NCBI RefSeq assembly: GCF_009733595.1
Contig: NZ_WOFH01000003.1
Span: forward strand, 1-64,000
Reading direction: 5' to 3'
Source: Actinomadura litoris
Lineage (GTDB): Bacteria; Actinomycetota; Actinomycetes; Streptosporangiales; Streptosporangiaceae
DNA: 64,000 nucleotides
The stretch's first letter is position 1, and each line of letters begins with the position of its first letter. This document shows positions 8,244-16,510 of the stretch, one piece after another. The translations under genes were made by a program, and so were the position numbers. The notes below the pieces were generated by a model. That model searched no databases and was not told the origin of the DNA. It worked only from the letters and a program-made list of their open reading frames with translations.

Positions 8244-11200
8244 TCACGGAGTCGGGTCGAAGATCCGGTCGACGGTGCGGGCGGCGGCGCTGCCGTCGTC
8301 CAGGGGGCAGAACCGGGCCACGAAGTCCTCGTACCGCTTGCGGTGGCCCTCCGTGGCGGACTCGACGTCGCGGATCGCCTCGATCAGGTCGTCGGAGGTC
8401 TCCACGAGCGGCCCCGGCGACTCGGCCTCGAAGTCGAAGTAGAAGCCGCGGAGCCGGTCCCGGTAGTCCGCCAGGTCGTAGGTGAAGAACAGCATGGGGC
8501 GGCCGGTGTTGGCGTAGTCGAACATCACCGAGGAGTAGTCGCTGATCATCATGTCGGCGATCAGGTACAGCTCGGTGATGTCGGGGTAGAGCGAGACGTC
8601 GCGGACGAAGCCGCTCTCGTCCTCGGGGACGCCGTCCACGACGTTGGTGTGCAGCCGGACGAGCAGCACGTGGTCCTCGCCGAGCGCCTCCCGCGCGCGC
8701 TCCAGGTCGATGCGCATGTCGAACCGGTACCGGCCCTTGCTGTAGTACTGGTCGTCGCGCCAGGTCGGCGCGTACAGCACGACCTTCTTGCCCTCGGGGA
8801 TCCCGAGCCGGGCGCGGACGTCCTTGGCGACGACCTCCGCCTCGGGGCTGTGCATCAGGTCGTTGCGCGGGTACCCGGCCTCGATGATCTCGCCCTTGAA
8901 CGCGAACGCGCGGCGGAAGATCTCCGTGCTGAACGGGTTCGGCGACAGCAGGTGGCTCCACTCGGGCACGGTCGGGCCGGTGGTCTTCGCCTGGAGCGCG
9001 TGCTTCATGCCGGGCGCGTAGGCGAAGTGCACCTCCTTGATGTCCCTGCCGATCTTCTTCAGCGGCGTCCCGTGCCAGGTCTGCAACACGATCTGGTCGG
9101 GGTGGCGCTGGAACCACTCGCCGAGCCGGTGGTTGGTGATGATGTAGCGGGAGGTCGTCACGGCCTCCTGCCACTCCTTGCCGTTCAGCCGCAGCGCCTG
9201 GAGCGTGTCGGGCAGCTCCACCTGGGCGTCGTTGACGACCCAGAGCTGCTCCAGCGGCGAGCCGCGCCGGACGAGCTCCTGGTGGATCGCCTTCGGGCTG
9301 TCGGAGTACTGGCGGCCGCTGAAGCAGGAGAACACGACGGCGTCGCGCAGGCCGTCCCGCTCGACGCGGCGGCGCGCCTCCTCGCGGATCTTCGGGCCCG
9401 CGCTCTTCTCCTCGCCGGAGACGTCGCCGGTCACCGCCACCACGAGCCGCCCGTCGCTGGACTCCAGGTCGTACTCGCGGCGCGCCACCTCCAGCGCCCC
9501 CGGCAGGCCCTTCTGCGCGGCGCCGGTGAGCCGCACGGTCAGCGCCCGCTCCCCGCGCCCGGACGGGCGGAACAGCACGTCCCAGCGCCCCGGGCGCAGC
9601 GGCAGCACGCCCGCGACGCTCGGCACCGCCGCGACCGGCACCTCGGCGCGCAGCGTCCCCGCCTCGCCGGGGACGAGGTCGAACGCGAACTCCTTGCGGC
9701 GCGCCCTGCCCCGGATCACGATCTGCCCGCCGCCGTGGGCGGCGTGCGTCGCGGTGAGCACGAGCGTCCCGTCGGGGCGCCACGCGCACTCGCCGACGAT
9801 CAGCCGGGTCGTGGTCAGCCGCACCCGCAGGTAGCCGCTCGGGCCGCGCCCCGCGCTCACCTCCAGCGCGCCGAACGGACGCTCGGCGTCGTCGATGCCC
9901 TCGGCGAGGACGAGCGGGCGGCCGTCCGCCGACACCGTCCAGTCGCGGGTGTCGTCGATCGCCTCGGGGGAGATCGGGACGTCCGCGAGCGCCGCCGGGT
10001 CGATCCGGGCGCGGTGCGCCCCGCCCTCGTCCACGACGGGGACCGCGACGGCGGTGTCGCCGAGCCGCAGGGTCAGTTCGGCGGGCGGGGCCTGCGCCGC
10101 CGCGACGTCGACGACCAGCGCGTCGCCGTCCCAGCGCAGCCCGCTCGCGCGCACCCGCACCTTCTCGACCTTGACCCGCAGCTCGCCGTCCACGATCAGC
10201 GGGACGACGCGCACGTCGCCCGCGACGTAGCGGTAGGGCGGGTTCGCGCCGGTGCCCGACCCGCCGCCGCGCAGCGGGCCCTGCCGGAACACGCCGGCGT
10301 TCAGCACCGACGCCCGCACGTCCCAGGTGCCCTCGACCCACTGGCCGTGGTCGCGGAGCTTCCCGGCGTCGATCGAGAACTCAAAGCCCGACCAGCCGCC
10401 GGTCTTCTTGCCCGGCTTCGGCGTCTGCCTCGCCCGCGCGGTGATCTTCCGGCGGCCCGAGCGCAGCGTGACGGCCTTCAGCGACGTCCAGCGGCGGCGC
10501 GAGCTGACCGAGTTGATGTAGGCCTCGCCGGTGACGGTGAGGCGGTCGCCGTCCCAGGACACCGCGTGCACACGGCCCCGCAGCTTGACCTCGCCGCGCG
10601 CCCGGTACACCTCGCGGGGGACGTCGAGCGAGCCGTCCTTCCAGTACGGGTACACCACGTAGCGGCGCAGCGGGTCGCGGACGATCGACGGCGAGGACTT
10701 GCCCCGCTCGTACCGGACGACCTTCACCAGCTCGCCCGTGTGCCCCGTCGTGGCGAGGTGCCACTTCAGCCGGACGAGCGCGGACGCCTCGGCGAACACC
10801 TTCGGGGAGATCCCCGCCGCGTACGTCGCGGCCTGCGCGACGACCTGCTCGCGCTCCTCCTCGGACAGGTCGGGCAGCACGTCCAGGAACACGCGCAGGT
10901 CGGTGTTGACGGTGGCGAGCTGGAGGCGCCGCGCGTCCCTGGCGTCGCCGTGGGCGGTGAGCCAGCCGGTCGCGAGCGTGACCGCGCCGAACCCGTCCGC
11001 GATGTCCTGCGGGACCGTCGTCGACCCGAACCGGGGGCGCCGCCGCCGCAGCACCACCTCCGACAGGACGTCGATCTTCTTCGCCAGATGCAGCGCCTTG
11101 ACGGTCGCCGCGAGGTCGTCGTAGCGGCCGATGTCGGGGAACTCCAGGCCCGCCGACGTCCAGAACGACCGGCGGAGGAGCTTGCCGGTGATCTGCCGGT

Positions 11201-11651
11201 TCAGGATCAGCTCGGGACGGCGCCGCAGGTCCGTCCCCGACGCGGGGGCGGCGGGCGTCGAGCGCGGCTGCCACGACCACACCTGGCCCGTCCGCCTCCT
11301 GACGGCCTCCGAGCCGAGCGCGAGGTCCGAGCCGGACCTCTCCAGCGCGGTCACGAGCAGCTCCAGCCCGTCCGGAGGCAGCTCGTCGCCGCCGTCCACG
11401 AACAGCAGGAACTCCCCGCCCGCCTCGGCGGCGCCGCGGCCGCGGGCCGCGCCCCGGCTGAGCGCGCCCTCCCGGACGAGCCGGAACCGCTCGTCGGGCA
11501 GCTCGACCCCGGCGGCGCCCCCGGCCCCGTCGTCCATGACGAGGACCTCGATCTCGCCGTAGGACTGCGCCGCGAGGGACTCCAGGGTGCCGGGGAAGGA
11601 CTCCCCGGCGCCGTGCGTGAGGACGATGACGCTGATCCGGCTACTGGACAA
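8244..11651 (-). CDS. GT2 / CDP-glycerol:polyol-phosphate glycerophosphotransferase fusion (TagF-like)
   Basis: About 1135 residues. I place the start at the TTG at 11651, eight bases after AAGGAG; a GTG at 11672 is in frame but lacks a good ribosome site. The N-terminal GT2-like domain (RISVIVLTHGAGESFPGTL, VLVMDDGAGGA) has a weakened metal motif (FVDGGDEL instead of DAD/DDD). A long beta-rich region follows with repeated WDGD-type units. The C-terminal 350 residues are a TagF polymerase domain: QTWHGTPLKKIGRDI near residue 865, VVLYAPTWRDDQYY, VRLHTNVVD and ISDYSSVMFDYANTGRP near 1040. The HGTP histidine and the DYSS patch are the catalytic and CDP-binding elements of this family. It should add glycerol- or another polyol-phosphate to a lipid-linked polymer at the inner membrane face. 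Confidence 0.88.
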   Translation of the reverse strand: MSSSRISVIVLTHGAGESFPGTLESLAAQSYGEIEVLVMDDGAGGAAGVELPDERFRLVREGALSRGAARGRGAAEAGGEFLLFVDGGDELPPDGLELLVTALERSGSDLALGSEAVRRRTGQVWSWQPRSTPAAPASGTDLRRRPELILNRQITGKLLRRSFWTSAGLEFPDIGRYDDLAATVKALHLAKKIDVLSEVVLRRRRPRFGSTTVPQDIADGFGAVTLATGWLTAHGDARDARRLQLATVNTDLRVFLDVLPDLSEEEREQVVAQAATYAAGISPKVFAEASALVRLKWHLATTGHTGELVKVVRYERGKSSPSIVRDPLRRYVVYPYWKDGSLDVPREVYRARGEVKLRGRVHAVSWDGDRLTVTGEAYINSVSSRRRWTSLKAVTLRSGRRKITARARQTPKPGKKTGGWSGFEFSIDAGKLRDHGQWVEGTWDVRASVLNAGVFRQGPLRGGGSGTGANPPYRYVAGDVRVVPLIVDGELRVKVEKVRVRASGLRWDGDALVVDVAAAQAPPAELTLRLGDTAVAVPVVDEGGAHRARIDPAALADVPISPEAIDDTRDWTVSADGRPLVLAEGIDDAERPFGALEVSAGRGPSGYLRVRLTTTRLIVGECAWRPDGTLVLTATHAAHGGGQIVIRGRARRKEFAFDLVPGEAGTLRAEVPVAAVPSVAGVLPLRPGRWDVLFRPSGRGERALTVRLTGAAQKGLPGALEVARREYDLESSDGRLVVAVTGDVSGEEKSAGPKIREEARRRVERDGLRDAVVFSCFSGRQYSDSPKAIHQELVRRGSPLEQLWVVNDAQVELPDTLQALRLNGKEWQEAVTTSRYIITNHRLGEWFQRHPDQIVLQTWHGTPLKKIGRDIKEVHFAYAPGMKHALQAKTTGPTVPEWSHLLSPNPFSTEIFRRAFAFKGEIIEAGYPRNDLMHSPEAEVVAKDVRARLGIPEGKKVVLYAPTWRDDQYYSKGRYRFDMRIDLERAREALGEDHVLLVRLHTNVVDGVPEDESGFVRDVSLYPDITELYLIADMMISDYSSVMFDYANTGRPMLFFTYDLADYRDRLRGFYFDFEAESPGPLVETSDDLIEAIRDVESATEGHRKRYEDFVARFCPLDDGSAAARTVDRIFDPTP

Positions 11652-11776
11652 GCGGCCCACTCCTTCAACCACCTAAGGGACCCGGCGCCCCGCGCCGGGT
11701 CGTGAGACGACGTTGTGTGCGCGGCGGGCCCCGTGGGTGCCGGTGCCCGCCGGTGGTGCTGGAGCGGGGCGGGTGC

Positions 11777-13990
11777 TCACTGCGGAGGGTTCGGGACCTT
11801 CTCGCCCAGGAACATCCGGCGGACGGCGCGCTCGGCGGCGTGGCCATCGTCCCAGGGGCAGAACCGGGCCCGGAAGCTTTCGCGCGCCTTCTGGGCCGTG
11901 TCGCTCCACGCCGCCCGGGAGACGAACGCGTCCACCAGCTCGCTCTCCGTCGTGGCGACGACGCCCGGCGGGGTCGCGGTGATGTCGAAGTTGACCCCGC
12001 GGGTCAGCTTGTAGGTCTCCCAGTCGTTGGCGTAGATCACGATCGGCTTGTCGAGGTTGGCGTAGTCGAACATGACCGAGGAGTAGTCGGTGAGCAGCGC
12101 GTCCGAGGCGATCGCGAGGTCCTCGACCGACCGGTGCCCGGACACGTCGATGACGCTGCCCTCCGGCCATCCCATGTCCGCCGCCATGTTCTTCAGCTTG
12201 TAGTAGTAGTGCGCGCGCACCAGCAGGACGTGGCCGGCTCCGAGCTGCTCCACGACCCGCCCGATGTCGAACATCGGGGTGTAGCGGCGCTGGTACTCGC
12301 GGTGCGTCGGCGCGTACAGGATCGCGGTCCTGCCCTCGGGCACGCCCAGCTCGTCGCGCAGCCGGAGCCGCTCCTCCTCGGTGGCCCGCACGAGCCGGTC
12401 GTTGCGCGGGTATCCGATCTCCAGCATCTCGTAGTTGCACGGGAAACCGCGCTCCCACGCCTCGCTCGACAGCGGGTTGGAGGAGACCAGGTAGTCCCAG
12501 CGGTCCGAGCGCTCGATCAGCGCCTTGAAGTCCATCTCCTTGGCCCCGACCGGGTACTCCATCTGGTCGAGGCCCATCTTCTTCAGCGGCGTCCCGTGCT
12601 GCGTCATCATGTGCACCTGGCCGGGGCGCTTGACGTAGTGGTCGGGGAAGTTGACGTTGTTGACGAAGTACTTCGCGCGGGCGATCGTCCGGTAGTAGTC
12701 GGCCGACCCGGCCACGACGTAGTCGACGCCCTCCGGCATGTTCTTGCGCGCGCCCGACTTCACCACCCACACGCCGTGGACGTGCGGGGCCAGCTCCTTG
12801 AGCTTCTCGTAGATCGCCGCCGGGTTGCAGGAGTACCCGCGGTACCAGTAGGCGCCGAACACGGCCAGGTTCTCGTCGACGGCCAGGTGGCGCTGCATCT
12901 GGTAGAAGCGGTCCTTGGCCATCGCCTTGGAGGCCAGCACGCCGCGCTTGCGCAGGTTGTTGGCCTTGCGGGCGGGCTTCTTGGCCTTCGCCTTCACCGA
13001 CCCCGGGCCGAGCCGCGCGAAGCCCCGGTAGTCGTTCTTCTGGATCAGCCGGTGCTTCTCGGCCAGGTGCGGCTTGTCGTCGGGCGGGACGTGCCCCTCG
13101 GGCCGGTACCGGTTGTAGGTCTTGGACATCTCGGCGAAGAACCGCTCGTTCTCCGACGGGTGCACCCGGTCGCCCCGCTCGATGATCACCAGCAGGTGCC
13201 AGATCGTCCGGTTGAACATGAGGTTCCGGAACTGGTCGGCCTCCGGGCCCATCTCGTCCATGAAGGCGAAGATGCGGTCGTACTGCGCGAACGCGTCGAA
13301 GTGCTTGGCGCCGGTCGTCCGGGTGATCGCGCCGCGGCGGCGCTGCCGGTAGATGTAGCAGACCCGGTCGAGCAGGCTGAGCCGCTCGGCCGCCATCAGG
13401 ATCGGGTAGGTGACGTTGACGTCCTCGTAGTACCCGCCGCTGAAGCGCAGCCCGAGGTCGAGCAGGAACTGGCGGCGGATCGCCTTGTTCCAGGCCGTCA
13501 TCATCATCTCAAGGACGCTCGGGCGCTCGGCCAGCGTGAACACGTCCGGCGCCGGAGGCTCGCGGAACAGGTCGTTGATGATGCTGCGCTTGACCTTGCC
13601 GTTCCAGTACGAGCGGGCGTAGTCGAAGACCAGCACGTCCGGCCGGGTCTCGGCGAGCCGGTCGCAGATCGCGCGCAGGGCGCCCTCGGTGGCGTGGTCG
13701 TCGCTGTCGAAGAACCAGACGTAGTCGCCGGTCGCCGCGTCGAGCCCGGTGTTGCGCGCGTGGCCGAGCCCGACGTTCTCGGCGAGGTGCAGGACGCGGA
13801 CGCGCGAGTCGCGCTCCGCGTACTCGTCGAGGATCTCCCCGCATGCGTCCGGCGAGGCGTCGTCGACCGCGATCACTTCCAGGTTCGGAAGGTCGGGATC
13901 GAGGATCGAGTCCATGCACTGCCGGATGTAGCCCTGCACCTTGTGCACGGGCACGATGATGCTCAGAGAGATGTCATTACCACTGCTCAC
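11777..13990 (-). CDS. GT2 / CDP-glycerol glycerophosphotransferase fusion (second TagF-like enzyme)
   Basis: 737 residues from a GTG. The GT2 domain (1-230) is complete: SLSIIVPVHKVQGYIRQCMD, VIAVDDASPDACGEIL, the FFDSDD metal triad and the GGYYEDVNVTYP segment. A basic Lys-rich linker lies at about 325-345 (SVKAKAKKPARKANNLRKRG). The TagF domain follows, with MMTQHGTPLKKMGLDQ near residue 467, AILYAPTHREYQRRY, VRAHYYYK and LTDYSSVMFDYANLDKP near 635. Unlike its neighbour it lacks the long beta-rich insert, so the two are related but not duplicates. The pair suggests two different polyol-phosphate transfer steps, for example primer and polymer, or alternating sugar and polyol phosphate units. 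No stable ribosome site is evident. Confidence 0.9.
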   Translation of the reverse strand: MSSGNDISLSIIVPVHKVQGYIRQCMDSILDPDLPNLEVIAVDDASPDACGEILDEYAERDSRVRVLHLAENVGLGHARNTGLDAATGDYVWFFDSDDHATEGALRAICDRLAETRPDVLVFDYARSYWNGKVKRSIINDLFREPPAPDVFTLAERPSVLEMMMTAWNKAIRRQFLLDLGLRFSGGYYEDVNVTYPILMAAERLSLLDRVCYIYRQRRRGAITRTTGAKHFDAFAQYDRIFAFMDEMGPEADQFRNLMFNRTIWHLLVIIERGDRVHPSENERFFAEMSKTYNRYRPEGHVPPDDKPHLAEKHRLIQKNDYRGFARLGPGSVKAKAKKPARKANNLRKRGVLASKAMAKDRFYQMQRHLAVDENLAVFGAYWYRGYSCNPAAIYEKLKELAPHVHGVWVVKSGARKNMPEGVDYVVAGSADYYRTIARAKYFVNNVNFPDHYVKRPGQVHMMTQHGTPLKKMGLDQMEYPVGAKEMDFKALIERSDRWDYLVSSNPLSSEAWERGFPCNYEMLEIGYPRNDRLVRATEEERLRLRDELGVPEGRTAILYAPTHREYQRRYTPMFDIGRVVEQLGAGHVLLVRAHYYYKLKNMAADMGWPEGSVIDVSGHRSVEDLAIASDALLTDYSSVMFDYANLDKPIVIYANDWETYKLTRGVNFDITATPPGVVATTESELVDAFVSRAAWSDTAQKARESFRARFCPWDDGHAAERAVRRMFLGEKVPNPPQ

Positions 13991-14049
13991 GGAACGCCAA
14001 TCAACTTCTCGGTGAAATCTGGATCATACCCGCACACGGTAGTAAGAGC

Positions 14050-15135
14050 TTATGTCCGGCCATGCGAGGGCTTGAGCAGCCATCGGGCCCTGGGCTCCAC
14101 CGCCCAGCGCGTGACCCGCTGCACGGGGGCCGTGGCGAGCACCACCCCGAGCGCCAGCGCGGCCAGCGTGACGCCCACCATGCCGAGCGGGTTGTGCAGG
14201 GCGGGCTTGGCCAGGAGGCCGCTGTAGTCGAAGGTCTTCACGACGAGGCCGTGCAGCAGGTACACGTACATCGTCCGCGTCCCCATCGCCGTGTACCAGG
14301 ACTGGCCGCGCGGGATCGCGGCGAGGAACGCGGCCCCGAGGACGAGCGCGAGCACGACGGTGAGGACCCGCCAGCCCATGCCCTCCGGCGTCGAGTAGCC
14401 CATGTCCTCATAGCCCATCGTCCACCAGACGTAGGCCTTGTTGATCTTCGGGACGACCGTGCCGCGCTCCCAGACGTAGGCGACCGGCAGCGCGGCCAGC
14501 AGCACGCCGAGGCCCGCCCAGCGCGCCCAGGAGCGGCGCAGCAGCTGGACGTGCCGGGGCTCCACGGTCAGGCCGAGGACGAAGAAGGGCAGCAGCCCGG
14601 CCGTCCGGCTGAGCGTGGAGTCGGCGGTGAACGTCCAGGTGCCCGCGACCAGCGCCAGCGCCATCGAGACCGCCACCGGGTGGCGCAGGTGCCCCCACAG
14701 CGGCGCGCTCAGCCGCCAGAACACCATCGCGACCAGGAACCACATCAGGAAGTGCGGACGGAAAAGGGAGCTCAACCGGAAATCGGCGTCGTTGATGAAC
14801 ACGAGCTGCAACCGGTAAAGCACGATGAAAATCACATAGGGCACGATCAAGCTGGGGAAGATATTCCGGAACTTGTCGGTCGAGCGCATGAACCCGCGCG
14901 AGAAGTAGCCGGAGATGAACACGAACACCGGCATGTGGAATCCGTACAGCACCATGTACGCCGCGTGGGCGGCCTGGCTGTCCCCGAACTCGGCCCAGAC
15001 GTGCCCGACGACGACGAGCAGGGCCGTAAAGAACTTGGCGTTGTCGAAGTAGGCGTCGCGGGGGCGCGGCTGCGGCGCGGCACCGCCGGCGGGTTCGCCG
15101 GCCGGCGGGCGCGCCTGGGGGAGGGTTTCCGTCAT
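14050..15135 (-). CDS. Acyltransferase-3 family membrane protein (first of a pair)
   Basis: 361 residues from the ATG at 15135, preceded by CGGAG at a 5-base spacing; the frame is open to 15174 without a comparable signal. After a Pro-rich leader, the protein starts with YFDNAKFFTALLVVVGHVWAEF, where the family's catalytic-type His follows the first membrane helix, and has about ten hydrophobic segments ending in MYVYLLHGLVVKTFDYSG. Members transfer acyl groups to sugars at the membrane. Here it probably O-acylates a glycopolymer or its lipid-linked precursor. It is a paralogue of the next gene, with the same start motif (FFDNAK / YFDNAK), the same YLLHG end and a similar C-terminal basic tail. 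Confidence 0.85.
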   Translation of the reverse strand: MTETLPQARPPAGEPAGGAAPQPRPRDAYFDNAKFFTALLVVVGHVWAEFGDSQAAHAAYMVLYGFHMPVFVFISGYFSRGFMRSTDKFRNIFPSLIVPYVIFIVLYRLQLVFINDADFRLSSLFRPHFLMWFLVAMVFWRLSAPLWGHLRHPVAVSMALALVAGTWTFTADSTLSRTAGLLPFFVLGLTVEPRHVQLLRRSWARWAGLGVLLAALPVAYVWERGTVVPKINKAYVWWTMGYEDMGYSTPEGMGWRVLTVVLALVLGAAFLAAIPRGQSWYTAMGTRTMYVYLLHGLVVKTFDYSGLLAKPALHNPLGMVGVTLAALALGVVLATAPVQRVTRWAVEPRARWLLKPSHGRT

Positions 15136-15255
15136 GTCTCCGAAAGATTCACTTGGCGCGGGACGAACGTTCACGCGGAGGGGATGCCGACTCTAGTGCC
15201 CCGCCGGAGGCCGCGGAGGCCGATGCGGCAGACTGCCGCGAACGCGGCGATCATG

Positions 15256-16431
15256 TCAGCCCTTGGCGCGGGGACGGCGCAGGGGGGTGAACACCCAGGT
15301 CATCTTGGGCTCCAGCGCCCAGCTCATGCAGCGCACGACCGGCCGCGTGCACAGGCAGGTGCCGACGACCACCGCGCCCGCGACGACCGCGACGACGCCC
15401 GCCGGGGTGTGCATCCAGTCCGCGCCCCACCAGTCGGTGAAGTTCAGCAGCCGCGTGACGAATCCGTGCAGCAGGTAGGCGTACAGGGTCGCGGCGCCGA
15501 GCGCGGTGAACCAGTACCGCCGCCGGGGGACGATCGCGAGGAACGCCGCGACCAGCACGGTCGCGGACACGAACATGCCGAGCCGCATCACCGTCCCGGC
15601 GAGGTTGCCGACGCCGAGCTGGAAGTGCGGGTTCGCCCAGAAGATCCAGTTCCGCGACATGTGGTTCATGACGAGGTAGGAGCCGCCGAGCCCGAGGGCG
15701 AGGACGGCGAACCCGATCGGCCGCGCGATCGGCCGCTTCAGCAGCTCGAAGTGCTCGGGCTTCAGGTTGAGCCCGAGGACGTAGAACGGCAGCAGCCCGA
15801 GCACCCGGTGGATGTCGAAGGTGCCGCCGAGGTCGCTCATGTACGACAGCAGCGCGAACGTCAGCGCGACCGCGAGCGGCCACCGGATCTGCTGCCAGAC
15901 CGGCGTGGACAGCCGCCACAGGAACAGCGCGCACAGGAACCAGGTCAGGTAGTAGGGGTTGAGGAGGCTGATCTCCAGCTTGTTGTCGCCCGCCAGCCAG
16001 TCGTAGATCGAGTAGGCGAACTCGAACACCACGTAGGGCACGCCGACGTTGGTGATGAGCTTGCGCGCCTTGCCGCCGGAGAACGTCCAGTTCCGCGAGA
16101 AGTAGCCGGTGATCACGATGAACAGCGGCATGTGGAACAGGTAGATGAAGATGTACAGGCCCTTGGCCATCGGGACGTTCTGCAGGTTGGCCAGCGAGTG
16201 CCCGGCCACGACCAGCAGGATCGCGAGGTACTTGGCGTTGTCGAAGAACGGGTCGCGGGGCTTGCGGACCTGGCCGGCCGGCTCCGCCTCGGAGCCGGCC
16301 CGTCCGGGCTCGGCGGGCGGGCCCGTCTCGGCGGCGGGCACCGCCGCCGGGTCGGGGATCGCGGCCCCGGGGACCGAGGACCAGGGCTGATCGGGCCTTT
16401 CGACCGTTCCGGGAGCGGTGGTGTGCGTCAT
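15256..16431 (-). CDS. Acyltransferase-3 family membrane protein (second of a pair)
   Basis: 391 residues. The N-terminal 55 residues are Pro/Ala/Glu-rich and likely cytoplasmic. The membrane part begins FFDNAKYLAILLVVAGHSLANL with the conserved His, continues with FHMPLFIVITGYFSRNW and ends near LYAYLLHGFVTRLL. It is closest in the window to the neighbouring acyltransferase, and the two genes look like a tandem duplication that has diverged. The start ATG is embedded in a 14-bp direct repeat that also creates tiny upstream reading frames, one of which stops on this ATG. Lacking an obvious ribosome site, it may depend on that arrangement. The acyl donor and the sugar acceptor are unknown. Confidence 0.85.
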   Translation of the reverse strand: MTHTTAPGTVERPDQPWSSVPGAAIPDPAAVPAAETGPPAEPGRAGSEAEPAGQVRKPRDPFFDNAKYLAILLVVAGHSLANLQNVPMAKGLYIFIYLFHMPLFIVITGYFSRNWTFSGGKARKLITNVGVPYVVFEFAYSIYDWLAGDNKLEISLLNPYYLTWFLCALFLWRLSTPVWQQIRWPLAVALTFALLSYMSDLGGTFDIHRVLGLLPFYVLGLNLKPEHFELLKRPIARPIGFAVLALGLGGSYLVMNHMSRNWIFWANPHFQLGVGNLAGTVMRLGMFVSATVLVAAFLAIVPRRRYWFTALGAATLYAYLLHGFVTRLLNFTDWWGADWMHTPAGVVAVVAGAVVVGTCLCTRPVVRCMSWALEPKMTWVFTPLRRPRAKG

Positions 16432-16458
16432 GGCTGCTTCATGATGGCTGCTTCATGA
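16431..16458. repeat. 14-bp direct repeat at a start codon
   Basis: TGGCTGCTTCATGA occurs twice head to tail (16431-16444 and 16445-16458), with a degenerate third unit after it. On the minus strand each unit supplies an ATG AAG CAG CCA reading frame. The downstream mini-frame ends in TGA overlapping the ATG of the acyltransferase gene. Confidence 0.7.
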
Positions 16459-16510
16459 TGGGCTGCGGCATGGGCTGTACGGGCTCAGGGCCCCTTGCTG
16501 GTCGTGCTGG

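Noticed and set aside
6288..11705. 1805-codon open frame on the plus strand
   Set aside because: It runs antisense to two genes with clear glycosyltransferase and TagF motifs; the predicted protein is His/Arg/Pro-rich without family motifs, a typical shadow in very GC-rich DNA.
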